DNA of 64,000 nt from assembly GCA_943736015.1 (NCBI GenBank), contig OX031063.1, positions 36,114,172-36,178,171 on the forward strand, written 5' to 3'. How positions within the stretch are numbered: the stretch's first letter is position 1; the number at the start of each line of letters is the position of its first letter. A program made the translations under genes and the position numbers. The notes under the pieces were generated by a model. That model saw only the letters and a program-made list of their open reading frames with translations, was not told where the DNA came from and ran no database searches. Source of the DNA: Tridacna crocea (Eukaryota; Mollusca; Bivalvia; Cardiida; Cardiidae). Below are positions 10,440-22,346 of this stretch, one piece after another.

Positions 10440-13149
10440 GAATTTTAGGGGTTTTAGTTTGTTGAAATGGCTGTTAAATTTGTGTAATGTTTAGCTAAAC
10501 GTTTGTGTCATGTAATACGTAAAGAAAAATTGACAAAGTCCATGTGTAAAATACAAAACCATGTATTCGATATTAGATTCATGAAATATGACGCGACAGA
10601 GAGAGATGAGGCGTTTCTAATTGACGTCAGTATATCTGGCGCTCTATTTTGTGTGCAGATGACATCTTCTTTAGGATAATGGATTTTTAGATCGGAACTC
10701 GAATGCTTTTCTCTTGAATACTGGACGTTTCTTTCTCTAACGGACGATTCTCAGATGCTTCTACGTCCTATCGTGCAATTGTCTTAGTTTCAACAACAAA
10801 CACAACCATTTCATAACGTCTGCAATTGATAGCATACAGTTCGTTCCTTTTTTGCAGTCGGTGTTAGATAAGACGTTGTACTTTTCTGGAATTAGTACCA
10901 ACGATTTGATCTTCTCGTACAATTTCATTCTTCTCCTGCACACAGTATATCTAAATAAAACATTGTGCAAATACCCGTCTTTCACTTTAAGCGAATCTGA
11001 AAATTCAGCAACCAGTGTATTATTCTTTTCATAAATGTGGAATAGGTATGAACAATTTCCATATCGTCTATTTGAGATCATCCAAGCAAGTTTTCCCTAG
11101 ATTATCGAATTTGTTAAGCAATGAATAGCGTAATAGTATAGCTATAATCCCGTAATGTGTCAGTATTTGTCCATTTTATGCCATCGGCGACCCCATTATA
11201 TAAGCTTCAATAGCCTTTAATCCGATAGGACTTGATTTACATGTATTTCAATAGTAATGAAAAATAAGGTTTAAACTTAGGAGGGCTAAAATCAAACCGA
11301 TAAGTTGAGTAAGCAGAGAAAAGAGTGATGAGTGTTGCACATCCAAAGCTGTTTTTGTGAAAAATACGGCTCAAATTGTTATACAGTGCAACTTTACATC
11401 CCCAGCAGCCAAATCTACGTTGTCTTAAAAGAAGATTCTATGTTCAACATGCGAAGAGTTGAAGATATTATCCGAACTCATAATGGAAGCCGATATAACA
11501 TGAGAACCTTCTGTTCTACAGACAAAACATCGTATCTTTCGCAGTGATAACATACCGATACCCCCCTATATTGCGTACGAATTAAAATGGATAACGTTCT
11601 CCAGGCTTACAGTGTTTTGTAATTAACTTCTCATTTTTTACTCCATCGACTTACAGTCTGAATTAAGCGGACTATTTTATGGTGTTTGATTTAACCTTTT
11701 ACTTCACAACCCAATATTTCTTCTCTAACCTTATAATGAAAACTTCAGAAAAAGATTGCAGGAAAATAGGAAAACGCAAGCCCTCAGCATTTTCTCCAAA
11801 AAATGCATACAACATGTTCCATCCTTTCATAGATAGTGCCATCACTTTGGTCTCAATTCATTTGTCAAAAACAAATGCTTCCAATTTGAGCAAGTTTAAA
11901 ATGTTGTCTTTCGTTGGACGATTAAAGCCTGAATTAAGCGACTATGTAACGGTGGTTGTTCGAAAGTGGAAATCTCATCATTGTTTGAAAATATACTGAC
12001 GGGGTAAAATATAAATCTGTTACGCCATAAGTGTTTTGCTCTATTTTTACTTGAACTTTTAATCAAGGACAAAAGTTGTCTATGATCCAGTGGCTTTTGA
12101 CATAGGTAGCCTTTTGTTCAACTAAATTAAAAAAGAAACAGTAGTTAATTGTTATAGTATTCATCAATATTACAGAAAAAGGTAAGTTAACTTACGCTGT
12201 TTGTCTATGTGGTTGCTGTTTTGTTTTATCGAGGAACATTATCTTGTATTTATTGAATAAAAAGGTTTCGCTCAAAGTTCATAGTAATCCATACAAGTCT
12301 TAATCTTGCCAGTAGATTGACAGTCATGTATATGCACATACACCTATATTTTTGCAATTCTATCATAGTTGCCCTTTTTTTAGAATAACTATGGTTTATG
12401 AACATCCCGCATGGAATGCGATTACTCATTTTGATCGACGTAAAAGGCAACACTATGTTGGTATTATGAAATGGGTGCATTAAGAGATTCGACTGATGTA
12501 TGTCAATGGCAATCTTGCAATAATCGTTACATTAAATGCCAGGTCAGGTGCAAATTTCAATTATAAGTTGCTGTACATAATCGTCACAAACCATTCAAGC
12601 TTTCTTACCTTTCCATTTTTTTCACTCGTTCTTCTGTAACTTTATTTTTTTCCTCGAACTCTAGTTTAATACAGCATACAGATTATTAATTAAAAATTTA
12701 GTTTGGTCTACAATGTCACAAACCACATAGTTAAAACCTTCTGAAAAGAATCAGAAGTAGCGCGCTAAAAAGTTGGAATGAATTCATAAAATCGTGAATC
12801 GTTGGGAAATTTATATCACTCATCCAACTCTAAGTTAGAAAATGACTCAGTAATTGAAGCTATGATGTAAATGTAATTCTAGTAAAGTGTTGAAATGGTG
12901 CCCCAAGGCTCCTTAGCAAGTCTCAAGGACTTTTTGTGTACAATGCAGGGCAAGATCAGAGTGCAGTCTGATTTCGACTCTTCTATCAGTCTCCGATACG
13001 GAAATATTATTCCCCAAAACGTAGCTTTGAAATAGCAAATTCGGATTTTTACGATTGCCTTGAAAGTTTCATTTCTTTCACTTATTTAGCAGGTTGATGG
13101 TTTATCAAGATACATGTAATCACTTCATCTACTATCTTTCACGTTTCAG
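10440..13149. other. No recognisable gene; probable 5' flank of the receptor gene
   Basis: AT-rich sequence with short open frames at 10761-11081 (-), 11332-11547 (+) and 11679-11999 (+). None shows a recognisable domain or good flanking splice sites. A family F hairpin lies at 12947-12999. The receptor's untranslated leader exon and promoter may be here, since the first coding exon is preceded by an acceptor, but I cannot place them. Confidence 0.4.
12947..12999. repeat. Hairpin repeat, family F (degenerate)
   Basis: GCAAGATCAGAGTGCAGTCTGATTTCGAC matches the two arms of the family (pieces AAGATCAGA and CAGTCTGAT) but with a shortened loop. Confidence 0.45.
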
Positions 13150-13323
13150 GACCTTTGTAACGATGGATGTGACACTATGTGTTGGAGTGGTTTGTTTAAC
13201 AACAATGTACGTTGCATCGTTCTCGTACGCTACATCATCCGATTTACCAAGAACAGACAAAGTTATCAACAAATATCACGTGGGTTCAAGGTCTCAGTTG
13301 AATGATTCTTATACAAACTACAG
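13150..13323 (+). CDS. Receptor exon 1: start codon and signal peptide
   Basis: ATG at 13163 opens MDVTLCVGVVCLTTMYVASF, a hydrophobic signal peptide likely cut after SYA. A good acceptor (CTTTCACGTTTCAG) ends at 13149, so a leader intron probably precedes it and this exon begins in 5' UTR. The donor CAG|GTTGTT after 13323 leaves phase 2. AAG|GTCTCA after 13290 is an equally phased alternative that would drop 11 residues of the variable N-terminus. Both donors are weak, so this boundary is provisional. Confidence 0.75.
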
Positions 13324-13991
13324 GTTGTTTTCTCGAAGCACGAAATGATATTGGTCTTGTATTTTTCTCTTTTTACTTCAAACTTATAGCTGGTCATATA
13401 TGTTTTCTTGACACCCTAAACCATGGTACAAATAGCTCAAATAATGTTTTAGGATGATACATTTTCAATAGTATAAAAATGTTCTATTTGTCACATAGAA
13501 CCTTACACTGTCACAATATCATAATACTGAAGGTAATTCATTGGAATAGAAAGGAACCATTTGTCATATAGGTCCTTTTTCTACCCACTGATGTACACTT
13601 ACAACCTTTCTCTACTAACATATATTGAGATAGGTAGATAGAACCTTTACATTTTGTTCAATATCTTCGCCATTTATTTGCATATGGATCTGATTTTTAT
13701 ACAGAAGTTGCATTGATTGATATGCTTTTTAAAAATGTAAAAATCTCAATTTTGACCAAAATGTCAGATAGAACCTTTCTATTCTAAGGTGACGATATAT
13801 TCATGAAAAACTAAGTATCATATGAAACCAAATCATATCATATGATATGTTTTTCATCACGTTTAAAACTTTTGTTACACATAGTGTTATTTTGAACACC
13901 GGCTTATACAGTATTCGCCCGAACATTTTCAAAATTTGTTCCCTTCTTATGGCGACATGGATTGTTTTACTGGTCGAAATTCAAAGCATTG

Positions 13992-14236
13992 GCCGGCGTG
14001 ATGCAGAGAAATGACCTTCCCCTACAAAATGACCTATGCGTCATTTTACTACGTAGAGAAATGACCCATGGGTCATTTCACTTCCTGGAGAAATGGCCTG
14101 AGTCATTATTCTACGTAGAGAAATAGCTCTCTGGGTTCAGGGTACATTTCTCTACGTAGAATAATGACCCGGTTCAATCCTCTACTTAGTGAGTATCATT
14201 TTGTAGGGGAGGGTCATTTATCTGCATTACAACGGC
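13992..14236. mobile_element. Family C palindromic MITE, copy 1 (receptor intron 1)
   Basis: Ends are GCCGGCGTGATGCAGAGAAA and, inverted, TTATCTGCATTACAACGGC. Inside, AGAAATGACC/GGTCATT blocks and TCTACGTAGA palindromes repeat several times, so nearly the whole element can fold on itself. A shorter copy lies at 30593-30712. Confidence 0.85.
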
Positions 14237-14889
14237 ATCAATATGAGGTGGTTCAAATGAAGACACTTTTTGTGAAAGGCTAGAAAACAGTATAAGGGTT
14301 TCCGTCCCTATGCTCAATGTGTTTAAGGACTTTTCTCAGGGTTCCAAACTGACAGAAATGTCACGAGAAAGGGACAAGTCTAAGGACACTCTATGTGAAC
14401 CATTAAGAGAGGCTTGAGGTCAGATCATGGAAAATGGCGTCCTACGAAACAGTACTGTTCGCTTTGGACGCATACATGTGTTTCTTTGACAAAAATTTCA
14501 ACCAGCATGCTTTCCTTTTTTTTGTTTATTTGTTGTTCGTTTTTTTTTTTAATATTCAGATGATAAATGAAGACAAAAGCAACACTCAAGGCTGGCTGGA
14601 AAATATGTTGCGATATCACCTATAGCTGTACACTTACACTCAAATCTTAAGTTGACTATATAATATTAATACTAAATTTGTACAACTTTCAAGTGATGGA
14701 ATTCGGTATGGCACTGAATCTATATAATACTATTATTTGGGCAATGCACTGGTAAAAGAAGGCTTGACATATATCCGTAACACATTTAATCATGGGAGTT
14801 ATCACATTGTTGGGGAACAATAAAATCGCCTGAACATCCGACTGAATCACGAGGTGGACTGTTTTTCTTTTTCATGCCAAAAAATGACT

Positions 14890-14965
14890 AAAAACAAAAA
14901 GTTTCGGCCAAGGTCAGCCTGCTCTAAAGGCGCAGACTGACCTGAATCGATTCTTTTTGCACCGA
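14890..14965. repeat. Hairpin repeat related to families D/E
   Basis: AAAAGTTTCGGCCAAGGTCAGCCTGC is followed by GCGCAGACTGACC and CTTTTTGC, a degenerate version of the GTCAGCCTGCGCA hairpin (pieces kept short: GGTCAGCCTGC, GCAGACTGACC). A similar one is at 15645-15705. Confidence 0.5.
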
Positions 14966-15170
14966 ACTCCATTCTATTCTCTAGCTCCCTCAGCCAACCT
15001 TGTGAATCTCTTCTTTCTTCTTCATCTTTCTTTTTTTTATATTTAGATTTTATCGCAAGTCAGCTTTGGCAATCTCATCGATTTTGGCATGCCTGTTAGC
15101 ATGCAATCCATCAAGTAATTCCATTGGGTGTTAACCTTTAAATTGCCTTTCATAATTATACTGCCTTTGC

Positions 15171-15231
15171 AGTAGGTTTAGATCAAGATCAAACTGAAAA
15201 AATAAAACGTGCAGCCTAATCTTTGATCTCC
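15171..15231. repeat. Hairpin repeat, family F
   Basis: GTTTAGATCAAGATCAAACTG pairs imperfectly with GCAGCCTAATCTTTGATCT (arms described by GATCAAGATCA and ATCTTTGATC). Confidence 0.55.
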
Positions 15232-15583
15232 TCTGGTCGCTTCGGTGAAACACTACAGACAAAAACAACAATGAAATTACAATTTTTCGGGTTTTATGCT
15301 AGATTGGAAATTACTGTTGGGCTTACTCGACGCCGTAAGGGCTAAAATAAATATGCAGCTGTAGACAGGAATGATAACTACTACGCATTGGTTGATACTA
15401 TGTATTTCAACACCCAACCTCCTTATCCAAACTATTAACGACAGAGAGTTAGATGAAGAAAGACGAGCAAAGCAAATATATTTGTGTTGTGCTCTGGCAG
15501 GAAAGGGCTTCTTGCATCCTCGTTTTGCATTATACCAATCAAGTCATCGAATTTCTTTAACAAGCAATTAAATTATGAGGTAT

Positions 15584-15705
15584 AGAGTCTACTTTTTTTT
15601 TTTTTTTTTTTTAACAGGCAGAAAATAGATACAAATCAGAAAGTTTCGACCAAAGTCAGCCTGCGCAGTCCGTGAAGGCTTACCCGGGTCAATATTTTTT
15701 GCAGA
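15584..15705. repeat. T-tract and D/E-type hairpin
   Basis: An uninterrupted T run of about 20 precedes ACAGGCAGAAAATAG. A hairpin relic follows with GTCAGCCTGCGCAGTCCGTG and GGCTTACCCGGG. Confidence 0.5.
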
Positions 15706-16072
15706 TGCAATAAGCCCCCTTTGCCCCCCCCCACCACCCCTTGTTTACAGGGTATGGCTTAATCAATAATGTATCATAACGACATTGATGTCTAAGGTCA
15801 TGATAGCTGCAAATTCGAGTAATTCATTTTTTGATGGATGACAGAAAGGTTGTTCATCTTGTGGTGAAAGTCCTGAGTCGAATAGATCGAAGATTAATCT
15901 GCACGTAACTTACAGTTTGATATTGGACCGCGCCTACTGCAAAAGCTACTTTCAAAAATAGTGTTAAGATTGTGATGGAATGGCGACCGACTGGTCATTT
16001 AAGTTCATACAAAAATAAGATAATAAGCTATATAAGCAAAGTTTTCTTTTTTTAATATTAGTATGTGCAGTC

Positions 16073-16330
16073 TGGTGGCAGGGGACTTGGAAACTTGTTC
16101 ACGGCTGTGTTGAATCATGTTGCCCCGAGCCTCGGCTCGGCTCGGGGAGACATTATTCACCACAGTCGTAAACAAGCTTCAAAGGTCCCTGCCACCAAAC
16201 TGTACAACAAATTCATTATACCGAAAAAATTTACCATTCCAACGTTTGATAGGCGAATTTTACCTTTTTGGAGGGATAAACATGGCGTACGCTGACTCAG
16301 ATGACGAAAAATTTCTTTGCAGTATAATAA
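16073..16330. repeat. Family G element with long hairpin
   Basis: TGGTGGCAGGGGACTTGGAA opens an imperfect inverted repeat closed by TTCAAAGGTCCCTGCCACCA (16073-16197), arms of about 60 bp, tip CCCCGAGCCTCGGCTCGGC. It continues with TTTACCATTCCA and GCGTACGCTGAC blocks shared with 5725-6090 and 21340-21640. It ends about 250 bp before receptor exon 2. Confidence 0.75.
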
Positions 16331-16585
16331 AGTATTTGTACGTTTACAACAATTCGGTTTATGTCATCTGCTGGCGACAGCGGTAGCAATATATGTGCTT
16401 TTTTACAAACAGATCAGCCTAATATAGACACATTTTAAAATCTTGAGAAAACGTGATGAATTCTTACCTTCTGCGCTGCAATATGCAACATAAATTTTAT
16501 CGATAAATACTGTCCTAACAAATCATTCTACATCACTATTAAGAGGGTGAAGCAGTTTGTATACATAGCGATAACTCCATTTCAG

Positions 16586-16650
16586 ACAAAGAAAAATTGA
16601 CGAATTGTTGGCGAACTATGATCCACATATACCACCCAATTACGAAGAAG
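16586..16650 (+). CDS. Receptor exon 2: N-terminal helix, GC donor
   Basis: Acceptor CCATTTCAG precedes it. The exon completes the split Arg codon and encodes QRKIDELLANYDPHIPPNY, the conserved segment before the first beta strand (family pattern LL..YD..xxPN). It ends GAAGAAG|GCAAGT. No usable GT lies nearby, and only a GC donor here gives the phase (1) needed by the next exon, which begins AT to make Asp76. Confidence 0.88.
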
Positions 16651-19194
16651 GCAAGTTAAGTTTTTTTCTAATTGATAACAAGAAACTGACAATGCTGAAA
16701 AATGCGTGAACATCTACTATCGACTTTAATACAGAGCCAGATTATTGTTTTATATTTAGTCTGGTGTAATAGTCAAACTGAAAGATGGACTGATTTAATG
16801 TTGTTGAAAATGGGAAATGGAAAAACGTGTTATCTTTTATCAAAACTTGAATGTGTAGCATGAATGAACAATAACCCGTTAAATTAGCTGTTAAAGTGTG
16901 AAAAGAATTCAAGAGAAAAACGTCAGGGCAAAGTACAAAATGTTCCGGAATATCTTTTTCCAATTTAGAGGGATGTGTATCTTTTCATGTTTTGTGGGTT
17001 GTCACTGATTAAGGGAAAACAGTGTCATTTGACGTAACCCTTTTTTTCAAGATGACGTCGTCAGCAAGATTTCAATATAAAGTATAGACAGTATTTTTGG
17101 AAAACACTTCTTCAACCAATTTACATAGAAATATAACAAAGGACGGGCGACGTAAAATGATTATCAACGATACACGTGTAAATTTAAATCGAAAGAGTTT
17201 TTTTCTGTAGCTGAAGATGGAAAATTAGTCAAAAAAGAACACAGAAACTTGCCGCGCGTGATCTACAAATGTAGGGTGTATGAGGACGTCGTTATTCGAT
17301 ACAACAATGTAGTCATATTGAATGGATGCTGTAAAAGACCTGCATGTTTCTTTTTTATATCGTTATTGTAAGTTATAATTCTCAGACTGTTTAATGCAAG
17401 CAGCAGTAATATTCAATTCAAACAAAACTTTATTATTTATACACCTTTGCCGTAAAATTTTTATATCAAGGGCAAAAAATCATTTTTAAACGCTTTACAG
17501 ATGTTCTAAGACGCTCTGTATTTATTTCTCAAGTACATCTAAGTCAGGTCTTGGTGTTGGTATAAGAAATGGTAAAACGTCTTCGGAAGTAAACGCTGAA
17601 AATGGAACATCCTTTGCTATCGCCTGCATTCACAAAAAAGTTTCCTCTGTGAACCCTGCTGAGACACCATTTCAATATTACACATAAAAGCTTTTTTGGC
17701 ATGTGACGAAAACATTTGCCAATCTCTTGTTTTAAATTATGACCCAATAATAACTTTATTTCTATATGTGACATGTTTCCAGCTAAACAGACGTGGTCGT
17801 TATCTTTGTCGCCGTTGTTTTTGCCCCACCATATGGTAGCCTTGTAAAACTGTCTATTCTGGATGGCTTAACATAAATGGCACGGTAGAAAAAATAGGTA
17901 GTGCTAAAATTAAATATATACTGAAACAAACTTCCGAACGGCCACTTTTGTTTCTCCTATAAATTGGAGCAAGCAAAAGAAGTGTTAATAAAAACAAATT
18001 ATGAAAAATATCTGGACGTTGAGCATGGTATTGTGATGAAAAGATTCCCAATTGTGTCAACAGAAGGACTCTCTTTTTCAAAAAAAAAAAAAAGGAAAAC
18101 TAGTCTGCGCATGCGTGGTGTCTACCACCAAATCAGTAAAACAAAAAAAAAGAAGCATAAGATACTGAACTTGTGTAAGCAATAAGAAAAAATATGATAA
18201 TTATTTTCTGTGAAAAATAAATGTAATTAAAAAAATAAGCACGCAGTTTTGAAAAACTTGATTTACTGTGGCGAGTGAATGAACGACACATAAGTTTCTT
18301 CCACGATTAAAGCTGAATGAACTTTCATCAGAATTTGGCTTAGGTATGTTTTCAGACCGATCAACTATTCTGCAAAAAATGAGACCAAATAAGCTGCCCC
18401 TATTATATGCAACGGACACGAGAAAAGCTCTATGGGAAATTCCAGGTTAAAAGTGGCCGTCTAGAAGTTCGTTTCAGTGTATTCAGAAATAAGGCGCTGT
18501 GTCTGTAAAGTCATTTTATCTCATTTTATCTACCTTAAAAAAGATATTGACAACAGAAGTCAGAAATCTAAAAATCAGAAAATAAAAAAAAATACAATTG
18601 AATTACAAAACTTCTCACACAAGGGCAGGTCACGCTCCTTGTTGCTGAATAGGCTCCTCATAGAAACAGTAATTTGCAAAGGTTTGTTTGAATCCGTTCT
18701 CGCAGCTAATCAAGCCATTGTCAAAATCCCTACTTCGGCTTGTCATATGTGTATTTAGCTGTTGATTAGTTGTATTTTTACGACAATACAAAAATTTAAT
18801 CTGGGATCTTCCTTGAAGTATTTTTTACAAAAAAAAAAACATCGATTTGTTTATCATGGTTCAGCTTTTGTCATTGGCGATTTAAGTGTTGGTGCTGTTC
18901 GATTACAATCATCAGTTGAAGCACTTTATGTTTCGGTTTCTATGTTAGCATTGTACTTACTGAGCCACGTAAATCGAATGACATCATTATCTTTATGAAG
19001 CTGAAATCACGTGTGTATGTTTCTGCAGAGATTGTTGGTGTATGGTTGTTCATTAGATAAAGATTCTTATCTTTTTTACCTTTAATTTTTTTTTTAAATA
19101 CTGTCAATCAAAACAACGTCACGTTTTTCAAAACGACAAAATTTTAGAAGAGGCCAATTTGAGACCACATTTGCATAACTTATTGAAGATTTCA

Positions 19195-19325
19195 GTCAGT
19201 CAAGGAGTAGAAACCATTGTGTGAAAAGGAGAAAATGCTGGTAACTAACACTTCCCTCTCATCTTATGTTTCAAAGCAGTCTACCTCAGGGTCATGGAAA
19301 TACGTTATTTTTTGGTAATTCGTTT
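19195..19325. mobile_element. Degenerate A-family MITE
   Basis: AAACCATTGTGTGAAAAGGA, GAAAATGCTGGTAACT and CTACCTCAGGGTCATGGAAA match the family core and flank, but the second hairpin arm has decayed. Confidence 0.55.
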
Positions 19326-19475
19326 AGATTTCCTTGACAAATACGATATTCTATATACGATATGTGCATGCATTTTAACCCTAAATCAGTTAAATTAGTG
19401 AAATGAAGCTTTCAGTGCAATTGTAAAAGCCACTATTTCGCTATTTTTTGGGGGAAACTATCTCCTAATAGGATA

Positions 19476-19527
19476 GTGTAGACCTAGGATCTGACTGTGT
19501 AGTCTGAGCATGATCTAAACTGTCTAC
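19476..19527. repeat. Hairpin repeat, family F
   Basis: TGTAGACCTAGGATCTGACT and AGTCTGAGCATGATCTA. Confidence 0.5.
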
Positions 19528-20187
19528 CAATGGTCCTTAAATCATGATTAGCAGCCTAAGCGTTAAATATAATCATTTGGCTCAATGACAAAAAATATGT
19601 GAGCTATTCGAATAAAATTGAAATGTATATGAATTTTCTCAACAGCTAGTCGTAGAAATCGAGAGACATACTTTTGATTGCTTACACTGGTATTGACTTT
19701 ATCACGTAGACATTGATAGTAAGCTTTCATGACACTTAAGTCTATTAACCCTAGCTTCAGACAGCACTGTCTCGTTTACGTTGACAGCCACTTGGCTTCG
19801 AGGGCAGTTTGATATAAGCTTATTCATTTCACATGGATTGTGAGTCTGATGGCTAATGCTCCCTCTACTACTTTGTACATTATTGTTTGTTCCCTTGGCT
19901 GTTTACTCATGACAGGATTAACTGTTTTGATCTTTTGCATGAAAATTGAATTTTTATGTGACTTTATCGATTACTGATAAATAAAATTGATTCGCACAAA
20001 TTCTTTTGTTCACCCATAATTCGAATACCCGAGATTCTGTGAATGATTGGACATATTCAAACCATATACAGGTATAGCCATTGGAAAAGAATGAATTGAT
20101 ACCATGCTTGGTCTAGTTAATCATTTTCATTGGGCAGAATAACAGAAAACGTAATAGCAATGATGAACAAATCTCGTACATTTTCAG

Positions 20188-20255
20188 ATTTTCCAGTAGA
20201 AGTATTCATACAGCTACACATAACAAGCATAGATTCTATTAGAGAAACAGACATG
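20188..20255 (+). CDS. Receptor exon 3: first beta strands
   Basis: Acceptor ACATTTTCAG and donor ATG|GTATGT flank 68 bp encoding (D)FPVEVFIQLHITSIDSIRE and then TDM. This matches the family block PVEVxVxxxIxSIxSIxExxM that precedes loop D. The phase joins exon 2 (split Asp) and leads in phase 0 into DFSMSMILRQ of exon 4. Confidence 0.92.
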
Positions 20256-20394
20256 GTATGTGGTATGGACTTGGTAAAGAATGGCACGGAGTAAAGTATA
20301 CGCGTCAGAACATCCAAACGAGCATGTGAAAAGGCGTTCAATGCATCTGTTAAAAAAAGGATCGTCTATGTCAGCCGGCGCAGTTGGTACCGGC

Positions 20395-20765
20395 TTACTT
20401 GGTCAAATCGCTTTACTATTAATCTTTTTTTCTGTGTTTTGTAGTCTGCACAGGATAATCTTGCCGAGACCTTTCACTATTAATCATTTTTCTATATTGT
20501 GCAGTCCGCACAGGACAACCTTGGTCGAAGCGTTTCACTATTAATCGTTTTTTCTATGTCGTGCAGTCCGCACAGGGTAACCCCGATCGAAATGTCTTAC
20601 TCTTAGTCATTATTCTATGTGGTTAAATCATTTTTCTATATTGTGCAGTCCGCACAGGGTAACCCTGGTCGAAGAGTTTCACTATTAATCATTTTTTTTC
20701 TATGTTGTGCAGTTCGCACAAGATAACCTTTGTCGAAACGTTTTACTATTAATCATGTTTCTATG
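20395..20765 (+). repeat. Tandem repeat, ~60-bp units (receptor intron 3)
   Basis: Six units, each holding TTTCACTATTAATCATTTTT, then TCTATRTTGTGCAGTCCGCA and CAGGGTAACCCTGGTCGAA. Unit starts are near 20412, 20474, 20533, 20594, 20677 and 20741, so the period is 59-64 bp apart from one of 83. The GTGCAGTCCGCAC hairpin inside each unit resembles the D/E MITE centre, suggesting amplification of a MITE fragment. Confidence 0.85.
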
Positions 20766-21339
20766 TCAATTTTTCGATTTGCTATTTCTAACAATTCTAG
20801 GCACGTAAGGAAGAGTTTAGCACTCATTTAATGTGTCAAATAAAGACACAATCCAAACGCTGCGTAGGCTGACCTCATTTGAAACTGTTTGCTGTAGGTT
20901 GATTTTCTCCTAGTCCAAGGACCACTTACTCCATGATTTAGTTGTTTGTTTGACAAAATAGATTTTATCGATGCCTAACTATTTGACCACATGCTACATG
21001 TAGGTGTATTTGATCAAGGAGATGTATTAAACCTCCTTTTCGCGGAGCATGGTTAAAGTTCTTCTATTTACCTCCATTTTTTCAATGCAAATAATTGTCC
21101 TTTACTAGATAATTATGATTTTCCTCTGTGACTTTCGCACTGGCTGTTCGTAGATCTGACATAGGCTACCGTAGTAACCACTCCAACGTGTCAATAGTTA
21201 TATTCCTGGTCGATTCATGGCTATGATAGGATAGAGTATCCAGGAAAAGTCGTATGTTTAAAGTTATATCTGTAAGAGGAATGTGTCACTGCTAGTTAGT
21301 ATTAGTCGTATGGTCAGATGGCAAGGTGAGGTGGTGACC

Positions 21340-21640
21340 TGATTGACCATATTTATTATACTGCAAAATTTTACCATTCCAACGTTTGTCAAGCAAATTT
21401 TACCTCTTTTTTTTATTTGACAAATTGAGTACGCTGACGAAGTAGAACTTTCCTTCTGAATGCCCCAGTTCAATGAAAACTTCGTCACTGAAAAATTGAT
21501 AATACAATCATGTTATGTGCATATTGGCGCACTGGTGTTAATCTTGATCGACGCCACAATTTTGGATGGTGTGTAGATAGTATAGTTGTGTATACGGGGC
21601 ACCCGAAAGGGAGGCTGCTTTCACGTTGATTTTTGCCAAT
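21340..21640 (+). repeat. Family G repeat, copy 3
   Basis: TTTTACCATTCCAACGTTTG, GAGTACGCTGACGAAGTAGA and GGGGCACCCGAAAGGGAGGC occur in the same order as in 5725-6090. It ends about 190 bp upstream of receptor exon 4. Confidence 0.6.
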
Positions 21641-21833
21641 GTTTATGACCTCTCTGATAGCTTTTCAATTTTCCAATGTTTATATCTTTCTATCTACGAC
21701 TAAGTCTTCACTTAATCACGATGAAACGCCATATATTGTTTTTATTAGTTTGTGCTCTCTGATTTTTGTTCTCTCTGCAAAGGCAGTCTGAGTTGCCCCA
21801 AGTTACTTGTTGTTAAACTATGTATTTTAACAG

Positions 21834-22060
21834 GACTTTTCGATGTCCATGATACTTCGTCAAACTTGGAATGATACCAGACTCATTTATAAAAAACTAG
21901 ACCGCCTTCGATCCTTGGAACTTGATTCCAGCGTCATGGAAAAGATATGGGTACCCGACTTATTCTTCAGTAATGAGAAACAGGCGACAGTCCACGAAGT
22001 CACGGTACCGAATAAACTGATGCATATTTATCCACAAGGAAGAATTCAATATAGTGTCAG
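21834..22060 (+). CDS. Receptor exon 4: loops D, A and E
   Basis: Starts after TATTTTAACAG and ends AGTGTCAG|GTAGTT. It encodes DFSMSMILRQTWNDTRL, then IWVPDLFFSNEK (loop A), HEVTVPNKLMHI and a YSVR end (loop E). Arg107 aligns with the GlyR loop-D arginine that contacts the ligand carboxylate (GlyR alpha1 Arg65 by my alignment). Ser172 aligns with GlyR Ser129. Confidence 0.96.
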
Positions 22061-22287
22061 GTAGTTCAGCAGCTTTGTTATCCTTAACCCTGAGGCCCTT
22101 AAGCGCGTCCCGAAGAGCTTTTACGGACATTATAGGTCAATATCAGACTGAATACAATGTGCAATCTAAGCCGGGATTAATTTCTGGCCATTCAAGTTTT
22201 AAAATTATATCTCTAAAAAAACAGTTTTAGGAAGTTCTCTAATATTTCTCCCAGTAAACCTTCCTGCCTCCCTGGTTAAGGTCGCTG

Positions 22288-22289
<2 letters not shown>

Positions 22290-22338
<49 letters not shown>

Positions 22339-22346
22339 TCTCTCTG
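22290..22346. repeat. (CT)n microsatellite
   Basis: About 27 CT units with one interruption, in receptor intron 4. Confidence 0.97.

Larger units (their letters stand above)
16651..20187. other. Receptor intron 2: no other gene seen
   Basis: AT-rich intron starting with the GC donor. Open frames at 17544-17774 (-), 17854-18081 (-), 18477-18758 (+) and 18762-18998 (+) have no recognisable domains. A degenerate A-family hairpin is at about 19195-19325 and an F hairpin at 19476-19527. Confidence 0.55.

Noticed and set aside
10761-11081. 106-codon minus-strand frame
   Set aside because: No recognised domain and no convincing start or splice signals; could be an exon of an unknown gene but not supportable.
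11679-11999. 106-codon plus-strand frame
   Set aside because: No domain recognised; AT-rich context with chance-length frame.
17221-17340. Possible receptor exon after CTGTAG at about 17210
   Set aside because: Frames contain stops and do not match the family; exon 20188-20255 supplies the expected segment with correct phase.
18762-18998. 78-codon frame in receptor intron 2
   Set aside because: Looks mildly hydrophobic but lacks family motifs and fitting splice sites.
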